Positions 1-6,032 are shown, counted from the stretch's first letter. The stretch is DNA of 7,460 nucleotides from an uncultured Mollicutes bacterium (GCA_900549975.1 URQK01000080.1:1-7460), one strand, 5' to 3'. Program-made: numbers and translations. Notes: a model not told the origin generated them from the sequence alone.

Positions 1-67
1 ATTTTAATTTTTGTAATTGAATTTCTAATTCTTTAGTTAATTGATATTCTTCAGTTATATTAGTAAA
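1..67 (-). other. Possible inverted coiled-coil coding piece at the left edge
   Basis: Read on the minus strand, bases 67 to 3 are open for 22 codons and give a heptad-like stretch, NITEEYQLTKELEIQLQKLK. This kind of sequence usually sits just before the H-box of LytS/NarL-type kinases. The plus strand here has stops in all three frames within the first 44 bases. It may be the kinase's own upstream coiled coil in inverted orientation, but AT-rich DNA gives K/L/E/Q/N-rich readings easily and the stretch is short. Confidence 0.25.
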
Positions 68-635
68 TCAAAGATTACTTTCTTATGGCCAAAATATTGC
101 TATATTAACCCGAGAAAAAGAAATATTATCAGCTAAAATTCGGATTCATGATAATATTGGTAAACTTCTTTTAATAACAAAAAGAAAGCTTTCTTCTAAC
201 TTAAATAATGAAGAGCAAAATAAATTGTTATCTTTTTGGAAAAACGAATTAGAAGTCTTAACTACTACTACTCAAAGAGAAGAAAAGAAAAGTAATTTGC
301 AAGTTATATTTGATGCTGCAAAACTTGTTGACATCAAAATTGATTTTTCGGGTGATTATCCGCCAGAAAATTCAACATTAGAAAAAATATTAATACATGC
401 TATGCACGAATGTTTAACTAATACAGTTTCACATGCAAATGGTCATTTACTATGTGTTAATGTAAAAAAAAGTTTAATCCAAATTACAAATGATGGAATT
501 CCTCCAAAAGGAACAATTAAAGAAGGCGGAGGTTTATCAAGTTTACGCTCGCTAATCGAAAAAGAAAATGGTAAAATGATTGTGAAAAGTAAACCACAAT
601 TTGAATTATCAATAGATTTACGAGGAGAAAATTAA
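45..635 (+). CDS. Sensor histidine kinase (NarL/LytS type), 3' part only, 5' end missing or broken
   Basis: The C-terminal part of a two-component sensor kinase that would phosphorylate the response regulator encoded next. The frame is open from base 45. It shows a HisKA_3-like phosphoacceptor box, RIHDNIGKLLL, with the histidine at bases 147-149, followed by a compact HATPase_c domain: N-box HECLTNTVSHA, G1 box NDGIPP and G2 box GGGLSSL. There is no ATG, GTG or TTG between base 45 and the TTG at 225. TGA codons close the frame at 42-44 and 18-20. A start at TTG 225 would give a 136-residue protein with the ATPase domain but without the phosphoacceptor histidine. The sensing and membrane region is absent. 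The gene is therefore 5'-truncated, rearranged at the left edge, or a remnant. Its stop overlaps the next start (TAATG), so the pair was built as an operon. Family assignment is good; an intact function is doubtful. Confidence 0.8.
   Translation, partial: YSSVILVNQRLLSYGQNIAILTREKEILSAKIRIHDNIGKLLLITKRKLSSNLNNEEQNKLLSFWKNELEVLTTTTQREEKKSNLQVIFDAAKLVDIKIDFSGDYPPENSTLEKILIHAMHECLTNTVSHANGHLLCVNVKKSLIQITNDGIPPKGTIKEGGGLSSLRSLIEKENGKMIVKSKPQFELSIDLRGEN
622..627 (+). promoter_or_regulatory. Ribosome binding site of the response regulator
   Basis: GAGGAG lies 7 bases before ATG 635, inside the last codons of the kinase. It fixes the start of the regulator and supports coupled translation across the TAATG overlap. 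Confidence 0.75.
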
Positions 636-1285
636 TGAAAAACGGAAAGTATTCAGTAATGATTGTAGAAGATCAACAAATGCCTAAAACTCTTTTTTCA
701 CACTATATAAATTCTTCAAAAAATTTTTATTTAGAAGTTGCTATCGAAAATGCATCAATTGCCGATATTGTATGCACTAAAATGCCAATTGATTTAATTC
801 TTATGGATGTTGTTACTGAAAATGGAGAAAGCGGATTAGTAGCGGCTGAAAAAATAAAGAAAAAATTTCCTAATATCAAAATAATTATTGTCACTTCTAT
901 GCCAGAATGTTCTTATATTAAAAGGGCTAAAAAAATAGGTGTAGAAGGTTTTTGGTATAAAGAAATAAATGAACAGCCAATCCTTTCTATAATGGAAAAA
1001 GTAATGAATGGAGAAATTGTTTATCCTAAACAACTCCAGCAAGTAAAAGTAGGATTAGCATTAAGTAATGAATTCACCGAAAAAGAATTAATAATATTAC
1101 GTTTAATACTTGGAGGTTATAGTAATGTCGAAATTGCCAAAAAATTAGGAGTTTCGCCAGGAGTTATTAAAAACCACGTAGCAAATATGTTATTAAAAAC
1201 AGGCTTTAGGTCAAGAACTCAACTTGCTGTAAGATCAAGAGAAACAGGTTTTGTTATTTTAGATAAAACAAGTGATGAAATATAA
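635..1285 (+). CDS. LuxR/NarL-family response regulator
   Basis: A 216-residue cytoplasmic DNA-binding response regulator, near the usual 200-230 for the NarL family. Residues 6-125 form the receiver domain. The acidic pair is E12-D13 (IVED), the likely phosphoacceptor is D58 (LILMD), the switch threonine is T87 (IVTS) and the conserved lysine is K109 (FWYKE). Residues 148-205 are a LuxR-type helix-turn-helix with the hallmark FTEKELIILRL, YSNVEIAKKLGVSPGVIKNHV and the following recognition region. All receiver catalytic residues are present, so this gene looks functional. It overlaps the upstream kinase by one base and has its own RBS, so the kinase is the expected partner. Its targets cannot be read from the sequence. 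Stop-to-stop distance to the convergent GNAT fragment is only 3 bases and no terminator is visible between them. Confidence 0.95.
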   Translation: MKNGKYSVMIVEDQQMPKTLFSHYINSSKNFYLEVAIENASIADIVCTKMPIDLILMDVVTENGESGLVAAEKIKKKFPNIKIIIVTSMPECSYIKRAKKIGVEGFWYKEINEQPILSIMEKVMNGEIVYPKQLQQVKVGLALSNEFTEKELIILRLILGGYSNVEIAKKLGVSPGVIKNHVANMLLKTGFRSRTQLAVRSRETGFVILDKTSDEI

Positions 1286-1288
1286 GAA

Positions 1289-1558
1289 TTAATTATTTAA
1301 TTTATAACCAAAATAAGCTCTTCCTTTTTCTTGAATAGCACCAATTCTTTTATAAAATTCAATTGAAGGGACATTCCAATCAAGACAACTCCATTCAATT
1401 CCTATATATCCTTCTTCTTTGATAATTTTTGCAAGTTTAAAGAAGAATTCTTTTCCATATCCCTGATGACGATAATTAGGTTTAATAAATAGATCTTCTA
1501 AATCCACTTTTACATTAGCAGAAAATGAAGAATCGAGTAGAGAGTGAAAAGTAAACAT
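1289..1558 (-). CDS. GNAT N-acetyltransferase fragment (copy 1: middle plus C-terminus)
   Basis: An 89-residue open frame holding the C-terminal half of a GCN5-related N-acetyltransferase. The acetyl-CoA pyrophosphate-binding loop is R30-H-Q-G-Y-G35, preceded by the strand LEDLFIKPNYR. EWSCLDWNVPSIEFYKRIGA is the following motif-B region, with the usual Tyr near the end. The natural N-terminal half of about 65-70 residues is missing. The first 9 or so residues are read from domain VI of the group II intron, so ATG 1558 is accidental, although GGGAG in the domain VI stem lies 6 bases before it and could act as an RBS. From base 1532 down to 1345 the DNA is nearly identical to the second GNAT piece at 5589-5776. 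Probably a gene remnant; without its N-terminal half, activity is unlikely. Confidence 0.8.
   Translation of the reverse strand: MFTFHSLLDSSFSANVKVDLEDLFIKPNYRHQGYGKEFFFKLAKIIKEEGYIGIEWSCLDWNVPSIEFYKRIGAIQEKGRAYFGYKLNN
1345..1532 (-). repeat. 188-bp direct repeat, copy 1 (middle of GNAT gene)
   Basis: Matches 5589-5776 without gaps at a constant offset of 4244, with 4 mismatches by hand alignment (about 98% identical). On the left, homology stops within the GNAT coding sequence. On the right it stops at the 3' end of the group II intron. Confidence 0.95.
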
Positions 1559-1573
1559 TTTCCGCTCCCTCTC
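1535..1573 (-). ncRNA. Group II intron domain VI with bulged branch-point A
   Basis: GAGAGGGAG (1573-1565) pairs with CTCTCT plus CTC (1544-1535) over 9 bp with one G·U, leaving A1538 as the only bulged base. This A lies 7 nt from the predicted 3' exon, the usual branch-point distance. It places the intron 3' end at about 1532. Confidence 0.75.
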
Positions 1574-1575
1574 AC

Positions 1576-1609
1576 ACCAGCGTACGTATGGTCTTCCGTA
1601 TACGGCGGT
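1576..1609 (-). ncRNA. Group II intron domain V, with two mispairs
   Basis: On the minus strand ACCGCCGTA (1609-1601) pairs with TACGCTGGT (1584-1576) through one C·C mismatch (1605/1580) and a G·U (1606/1579). A CG bulge (1586-1585) follows, then an upper stem TACGG/CCATA with a C·A mismatch (1598/1589) around the loop AAGA. The CGC at 1607-1605 is in the place of the catalytic triad, so the C·C mispair falls on a triad position. The layout is that of domain V; the mispairs suggest decay. Confidence 0.75.
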
Positions 1610-1622
1610 TTAAATAAACATC

Positions 1623-2877
1623 CTACGCTATCGGTTTAAGATAGTATTCAAGAGGGTTTACAAGCCCTCTTTTCTTTAGTCATGAATTATTGATTGCTTT
1701 TGTTATACTCCAGCAATGACAAATGTGTTGATATCCTTTTCTTGCATTTGATACGCATTTTGTTTCATTTTCACTTAAACCAAGTTTGATTAATGCTATT
1801 CGCCTAGTGTAAGGTAGTTTCCATTGCTTCCATATTACTACACGTATTGCATTTCTCAACCATTCTCCCAATTTTTCTATTCTACTTTTCATTGATGCCT
1901 TTCGATAGTAGTTAATCCAACCACGCAAGACTTCATTTATCTTCTTAATTCGATAAGTTAAATCTATACTCCAAGAACGTTTAACTAATTTCTTTAGTTT
2001 GAAGAATAATTTCTTAAAACTTTGTTGATGTGGTTTTGCTAACCAACCTTCTTTTAATTTCCAAAATGAAAACCCTAGATATTTTAGGTTATTTGGTCTT
2101 GTGATATGTGTTTTATCGGCATTAACTTTTAATTTAAGTTTATTTTCAATAAAAGTAATAATATTTTTCATTACTCTTTCGGCTGAAAACTTTGTCTTAA
2201 CAAAGATAACACAATCATCTGCATATCTTGCAAAATGCAGTCCCCTTCTTTCTAGTTCTTTATCAAGTTCATTTAAATAAATATTACTTAGTAAAGGTGA
2301 AAGATTTCCTCCTTGCGGTGTTCCTATTTTTGTTTCTTCAAATGCTCCATTCAACATAACACCTGCTCGTAAGTATTTATGAATTAATGCTGTTACATCA
2401 CTGTCATTAACCTTATTATCTACAAGTCTTATGAGTTTATCTTGAGGAACGTTATCAAAGAACTTTTCTAGGTCTATTATCCATTCATATCCTTGATTAA
2501 TTAATTCTAAAACTCTATCAATTGCATTTTGACATCTTCTACTTGGTCTAAATCCGTATGAATATTCACTAAATGTAGGTTCAAATATGGGTGTCATCTT
2601 TGGACTAAAGCTTGCTGAATTATTCTATCAACAACTGTTGGAATACCTAGTTTTCTTACTCCACCGTTTGGCTTTGGTATCTCTATTCTTCTTACTGGAA
2701 GAGGTTGATACTCACGACTTTTGATTTGATTGATTAAATCATTACCATGGACTGTCAAATAATCTTTAACTTCTTCGCAAGCCATTTCATCAACTCCGGC
2801 TGCTCCTTTGTTTCTTGTTACTTGCAAAAACGCTTGATTAAGATTGTCTTTAGTAATACTTCATCCATCAATCTCAT
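1623..2877 (-). pseudogene. ltrA: Group II intron reverse transcriptase/maturase, broken by two frameshifts and a nonsense codon
   Basis: Encodes the intron-specific RT/maturase that would assist splicing and retrohoming. The likely original start is ATG 2877 (MRLMDEVL). The frame shifts near 2852-2856, resumes as KDNLNQAFLQV, and runs to TGA at 2594-2596. There a second single-base shift moves to the frame beginning MTPIFEPTFSEYSYGFRP. RT blocks are visible in order: NKGAAGVDEM, IEIPKPNGGVRKLGIP, YGFRPSRR, IIDLEKFFD, GTPQGGNLSPLLSNIYL, the catalytic ARYADDCVIF, and KLKVNADKTH. The maturase X domain follows (RGWINYY, VVIWKQWK). A TGA at 1680-1682 interrupts the tail, yet the same frame continues as LKKRGLVNPLEYYL to TAG 1623-1625, so the natural C-terminus is still recognisable. 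No HNH endonuclease domain is present, as expected for class C. The longest open pieces are 1680-2597 and 2594-2827. The RT catalytic centre is preserved but no full-length protein can be made. Confidence 0.92.
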
Positions 2878-2960
2878 AGTTTTGCGTTTCACTATGTAGT
2901 TATAACGACATTCCTACTCGGGACTTTCACCCTTTAGATATATATCGTGCCCGTCACACA

Positions 2961-2988
2961 TAAAAAGCCACGACAATTAAGTCGTGGC
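2961..2988 (-). terminator. Rho-independent terminator of the lipoprotein gene
   Basis: A perfect 8-bp stem, GCCACGAC/GTCGTGGC (2988-2981 with 2974-2967), a 6-base loop, then TTTTTA on the minus strand. It lies about 45 bases after the lipoprotein stop. The group II intron begins directly after the T-run, so this hairpin is also the intron's target site. Confidence 0.9.
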
Positions 2989-2989
2989 C

Positions 2990-3008
2990 GTGAATCATTT
3001 TGATTCAC
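2990..3008 (-). repeat. Perfect inverted repeat next to the terminator
   Basis: GTGAATCA, 3 bases, TGATTCAC: an 8-bp perfect stem one base away from the terminator stem, in the 3' UTR of the lipoprotein gene. It has no T-run of its own. It could form a tandem hairpin with the terminator and protect the 3' end of the mRNA. Confidence 0.65.
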
Positions 3009-3034
3009 TTTTGTTCAGATTTAATTATTTCATA

Positions 3035-5449
3035 TTATTCAATTACGTATTGTTTAATAGTTAATTCTACAATATTAGATTTAATACTACCATCAGCGCT
3101 TTGAGCTTGAAGTTTAACTACACCTGCTGTTCCAGTTGATTTAATTTTGAAATCATGGAAGAAATCACTTTTATCGATATAAACTAAACTTGCATCACCT
3201 TCAACAACAACAAGTTTAATTCCATCTTTAGAAGCACCAATTGGACCAACAGTAATATCAGCTGTAGTAAGATATTTACTGCCATCTAAATTATTATCAA
3301 TAATAGTTTGTGCTAATTCTAAAGTAATATTTTCTAAAGAAGTAACTTTCTTTGTGGCTTCAGTTACCATGATAATATAACCTTTTTTATTAATTTTTGT
3401 TGAATATGTACCATAAACAATTGCTTTTACATTTGATGATTCTAATGGCTTTAAATATAAACTATTATCATATCCTAAGAAATAATATTCAGTACCTGGT
3501 TCATCACCATCAGGAAGCGTAAAGTAACCTTTACCCATAGGAATTCCGTTCTTCTTAATAAATTTATCAACAGTAAGTTCAACTTCAATAGCTTTACCGT
3601 TTTTTAATTCCTCATCAGTAAAGTTCTTAAAATCTGATTGATTAACTTTAGTATAAGTAGTAGCAATTTCTTTTTTATCTAATACTTTAAATTTAGAATC
3701 GCTGATTGAAGGGAACTTTCTAGCGTTATCAACATAGGTAATTGTAGTACCACTTGCTGCGACATAATCGCCAATTTTTATTCCTTGTGGATAATAATCA
3801 TCTTCGGTTTTACAGAATAAATAACCAGAATTATCTTGAATTAATACACCATCTCTATAGAAACCTAATATTTTTCCTGCTGCTGTAACTTCAGCGCCGA
3901 TTTCCATAGTTCTAATAGAACTTATTGAAGAATATTCTCCTTCAGTAACGATAATTTCAATTGGCATACTTACTTTATCACCGACTTTAGCAACAATAGT
4001 AACTTGGCCAGGTTTAATACCTTTTAAAGTGTTACCTTCAAGAGTAGCAAATTCATTACCTTTAATTATTTCAAAAGTAGGAGTGCCAGTTAATCCTTCT
4101 GGTAAAGTAGCAGATAAAGTAATGGTTTGATCTTGAGCTACTTTAGAATTACTAGCAACACAAATAATATTATTTATATCTTTTGATTCATTATGAATAA
4201 TGGTTCCTTCATCAGTTAAATCAATGGATACTGTATTTCTATAATTAGTGAAATTGCCTTCAATAGTTACATAATCTCCAGCTTCTATTTTTTGTTTATT
4301 CCAATAAGATTTAACTGTGCTTACATTACCATATTTATTAAATTTAGCTTGATAATTGGTAGACCCATAAATGAAGTTAAAGATTGCGTCTTTAGCACCT
4401 GTTTGTTCAGCACTTGAAAAATCTCCTGTTATATACTTACCTGTAATTTTAATACGTGACCCAGCTAATTTTGGGGAAGCATTATATGCGATAATATCGG
4501 CTTCTTTTTTAACTTCATAACATAAAGGTTCTTGAACGGTCATGTTAGATTTAAGAACACATGCATCTTCGATAAAAGAACCATTAACGTTGCCTGCAAG
4601 TTGTAATCCATAATTACCATTATCTACTTGGGCAGTTACTAAAACAGCTTTATTCATAACTACACGACCATTTTCAAAACCATCTCCTGGATTACCTGCA
4701 GTTTCAAGTCTATTCATGTTATAAACATAAAAACCATTTTTACCATCCATTAAATAGAAAGTATTACCATAAGAAGCAGTAACGATACCTCTAACAGTGA
4801 CTAATTTACCATTATAATTGTCGACATTGTCCTTAATGTCCTTAATTCTTAATACTTCTTTAGATTCAAATTCAAATGGTGTTTCTTCGTATCCATCTTT
4901 AGAAATAATACCAGCAACGGTACCTTTATCTAATAAAATAATATCGTTCCCTTTTGTATAAGCAAAATCTCCACCTTTTCTAATATCAATTTTGAAATCT
5001 GTTATTTCTAAACCGTTTTCATCTTTAACAACTGTTTTGATAGTTTCACCATGGAATAATTTTCCTTCAAAAGAAACATTTAATTTAAGTAAAACTGCTT
5101 CATTAATATCGAATTCAGTTTCATAAGAATTGTAGCCTTCTTTACTGATTTTAATTTTAACGTGCCCTTTGCCATTTAAAGAAATTTTATTACCATCTAT
5201 AGTAATAAATTCTTTACCTTCAAGGACTTCAATTTTTGCGTTTTCAACTACGTTTCCATCCTGATCTTTGACATTAATAATAATTATTTGTCCAACTGAT
5301 TTTTCACCTTCTAAGGTTACTAATAAAGTCTTTTTGTTAGACTCTACTGTTGTATTGCTTCCGGTAACATCACCACAACTTGTTATAGAAATTGCACCAA
5401 CTACGCTTAGTGCGCATAATAGCGAGAGCGTTAGTAATCTTTTTTTCAT
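3035..5449 (-). CDS. Large modular surface lipoprotein with Ig-like and OB-fold-like domains
   Basis: An 804-residue exported lipoprotein. Residues 1-24 are a lipoprotein signal peptide (KKR, hydrophobic core, lipobox ITSC); Cys25 would be lipidated and anchor the protein outside the membrane. Residues 41-117 and 119-196 are two related Ig-like/BIG-like repeats, each with VKDxxG near the start and SKxGY near the end. About 199-300 and 308-420 look like OB-fold segments (GKLVTVRGIVTA, YLMDGKNGFYVY; later DYVTIEGNF). About 425-503 is a BIG2-like unit (GNTLKGIKPGQVTIVAKV). About 508-590 is a further OB-like unit (GAEVTAAGKILGF, IGDYVAASG), and 595-700 a fourth, weaker one. About 705-800 is a final Ig-like unit. 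No enzyme motif is seen, so the protein may bind a polymer, nucleic acid or host surface. It is transcribed alone from its own promoter and terminator and lies between the two GNAT pieces. Lipoprotein nature is firm, domain calls are from pattern, function unknown. Confidence 0.88.
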   Translation of the reverse strand: MKKRLLTLSLLCALSVVGAISITSCGDVTGSNTTVESNKKTLLVTLEGEKSVGQIIIINVKDQDGNVVENAKIEVLEGKEFITIDGNKISLNGKGHVKIKISKEGYNSYETEFDINEAVLLKLNVSFEGKLFHGETIKTVVKDENGLEITDFKIDIRKGGDFAYTKGNDIILLDKGTVAGIISKDGYEETPFEFESKEVLRIKDIKDNVDNYNGKLVTVRGIVTASYGNTFYLMDGKNGFYVYNMNRLETAGNPGDGFENGRVVMNKAVLVTAQVDNGNYGLQLAGNVNGSFIEDACVLKSNMTVQEPLCYEVKKEADIIAYNASPKLAGSRIKITGKYITGDFSSAEQTGAKDAIFNFIYGSTNYQAKFNKYGNVSTVKSYWNKQKIEAGDYVTIEGNFTNYRNTVSIDLTDEGTIIHNESKDINNIICVASNSKVAQDQTITLSATLPEGLTGTPTFEIIKGNEFATLEGNTLKGIKPGQVTIVAKVGDKVSMPIEIIVTEGEYSSISSIRTMEIGAEVTAAGKILGFYRDGVLIQDNSGYLFCKTEDDYYPQGIKIGDYVAASGTTITYVDNARKFPSISDSKFKVLDKKEIATTYTKVNQSDFKNFTDEELKNGKAIEVELTVDKFIKKNGIPMGKGYFTLPDGDEPGTEYYFLGYDNSLYLKPLESSNVKAIVYGTYSTKINKKGYIIMVTEATKKVTSLENITLELAQTIIDNNLDGSKYLTTADITVGPIGASKDGIKLVVVEGDASLVYIDKSDFFHDFKIKSTGTAGVVKLQAQSADGSIKSNIVELTIKQYVIE

Positions 5450-5453
5450 ATAT

Positions 5454-5464
5454 TCCTCCTTTTA
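5454..5464 (-). promoter_or_regulatory. Strong ribosome binding site of the lipoprotein gene
   Basis: On the minus strand AAAAGGAGGA precedes ATG 5449 by about 5 bases. It confirms this start, which also leads directly into the signal peptide. Confidence 0.9.
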
Positions 5465-5494
5465 ATTTTTTAAATAAATTAAGCAATGCATTTC

Positions 5495-5506
5495 GTAATA
5501 TATTAC
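5495..5506. promoter_or_regulatory. 12-bp perfect palindrome at the lipoprotein promoter, possible operator
   Basis: GTAATATATTAC is self-complementary over 12 bp. It begins 5 bases after the proposed -10 box, so it covers the expected transcription start. This is where a dimeric repressor would act. A chance AT-rich palindrome is also possible. Confidence 0.4.
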
Positions 5507-5511
5507 AATAA

Positions 5512-5540
5512 ATTGTACTAAATTTTATAAAATTTTACAA
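5512..5540 (-). promoter_or_regulatory. Sigma-A-type promoter of the lipoprotein gene
   Basis: On the minus strand, -35 TTGTAA (5540-5535), a 17-base spacer and -10 TACAAT (5517-5512), 62 bases before the start codon. It matches the -10 consensus at 5 of 6 and the -35 at 4 of 6 bases, with ideal spacing. Confidence 0.6.
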
Positions 5541-5563
5541 GTGATTAGTTATAAAAATAATGC

Positions 5564-5588
5564 ATTTTTGCAAGTTTTTACATTAGCT
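5564..5588 (-). repeat. 25-bp mosaic of two further GNAT pieces
   Basis: On the plus strand ATTTTTGCAAGTTT (5564-5577) equals 1425-1438, and TTTTACATTAGC (5577-5588) equals 1508-1519, in the same order and orientation but with the about 70 bases between them missing. The second full GNAT segment starts at the next base. It reads as the tail of an extra, internally deleted GNAT copy. Confidence 0.75.
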
Positions 5589-6013
5589 TTCTTTTATAAA
5601 ATTCAATTGAAGGGACATTCCAATCAAGACAACTCCATTCAATTCCTATATATCCTTCTTCTTTGATAATTTTTGCAAGTTTAAAGAAGAATTCTTTTCC
5701 ATATCCTTGATGACGATAATTAGGTTTAATAAATAGATCTTCTAAATGCACTTTCACATTAGCAGAAAACGAAGAAAAAATAGGATAATATATTGCATAC
5801 CCAATATCTTCACCTTTATCATTTTCCGCAATAAACGCAGTTGCAACCTTTTTTTCAAAAAGTTAGTAACCTAACATTTCAATAGAACCAGTCATATTAT
5901 TAGGCCTTTTTTCATAAATAGCTAAGCCATTTATTAATTCGTATTATTTATTCGTACAACAAATTAATATCTTCTTTTGTTGCTTTTCTTATGACTAAAT
6001 TTTTATATTCCAT
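5578..6013 (-). pseudogene. GNAT N-acetyltransferase pseudogene (copy 2: N-terminus plus middle)
   Basis: The likely start is ATG 6013 (MEYKNLVIRKATKEDINLLYE), with AGGA about 8-10 bases upstream. Three lesions are readable. First, TTCGTA occurs at 5938-5943 and 5951-5956: a 13-bp tandem duplication that creates a TAA and shifts the frame. Removing it restores LINGLAIYEKRPNNMTGSIE. Second, a TAA at 5863-5865 interrupts MLGY*LFEKKVATAFIAEN. Third, the 3' end leaves GNAT sequence after FYKR, so the C-terminal strand found in copy 1 is lost and a stop follows at 5578-5580. In between, GEDIGYAIYYPIFSSFSANV and the acetyl-CoA loop RHQGYG are intact. Joined with the end of copy 1 it rebuilds a GNAT protein of about 155 residues, the normal family size. 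The substrate is unknown. Confidence 0.88.
5589..5776 (-). repeat. 188-bp direct repeat, copy 2 (middle of GNAT gene)
   Basis: Partner of 1345-1532: same orientation, no gaps, 4 mismatches. The two copies bracket the lipoprotein gene, its terminator and the intron. Confidence 0.95.
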
Positions 6014-6032
6014 ACTCTATTCCTAAAAGATA

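Larger units (their letters stand above)
1532..2959 (-). mobile_element. Degenerate group II intron, probably bacterial class C
   Basis: On the minus strand the element opens with GTGTGACGGGCAC, a group II 5' splice-site consensus, at 2959. The conserved domain I motif AGGGTGAAAGTCCCGAG follows at 2934-2918. It contains an RT/maturase remnant and ends with domain V (1609-1576), domain VI with a bulged A (1573-1535) and a 3' end in AT at about 1532. The 5' exon is a hairpin plus T-run (GGCTTTTTAT), the known target type of class C introns. The total is only about 1.43 kb, with only 82 bases between the 5' splice site and the RT start. Several hundred bases of domains I to III would be expected there, so the catalytic core is largely deleted. 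With its broken RT it should be unable to splice or move on its own. Boundaries are good to about 2 bases. Confidence 0.88.

Noticed and set aside
836..1042. Minus-strand open frame of 68 codons inside the response regulator.
   Set aside because: An antisense shadow of the regulator, rich in F, Y and I, with no RBS.
1650..1676. Plus-strand terminator-like hairpin AAGAGGG/CCCTCTT followed by TTCTTT, which could end the kinase/regulator transcript.
   Set aside because: It lies in the RT C-terminal coding tail of the intron, 365 bases past the regulator, and its sequence is explained by the conserved GLVNPLEYYL codons. It is possible but not supported.
1..1682. Reassignment of TGA to tryptophan, suggested by in-frame TGA at 18, 42 and 1680-1682.
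   Set aside because: All tryptophans that can be placed in conserved motifs are TGG, and the intact 216- and 804-residue genes and the permease contain no TGA. The TGAs occur only in damaged genes.
5268..5465. Plus-strand open frame of 65 codons over the lipoprotein start.
   Set aside because: The complement of the signal-peptide region; no independent support.
1345..5776. The 188-bp repeats as insertion-sequence ends or transposon target duplications.
   Set aside because: The repeats are GNAT coding sequence in direct orientation, no transposase is present between them, and target duplications are only a few bases long.
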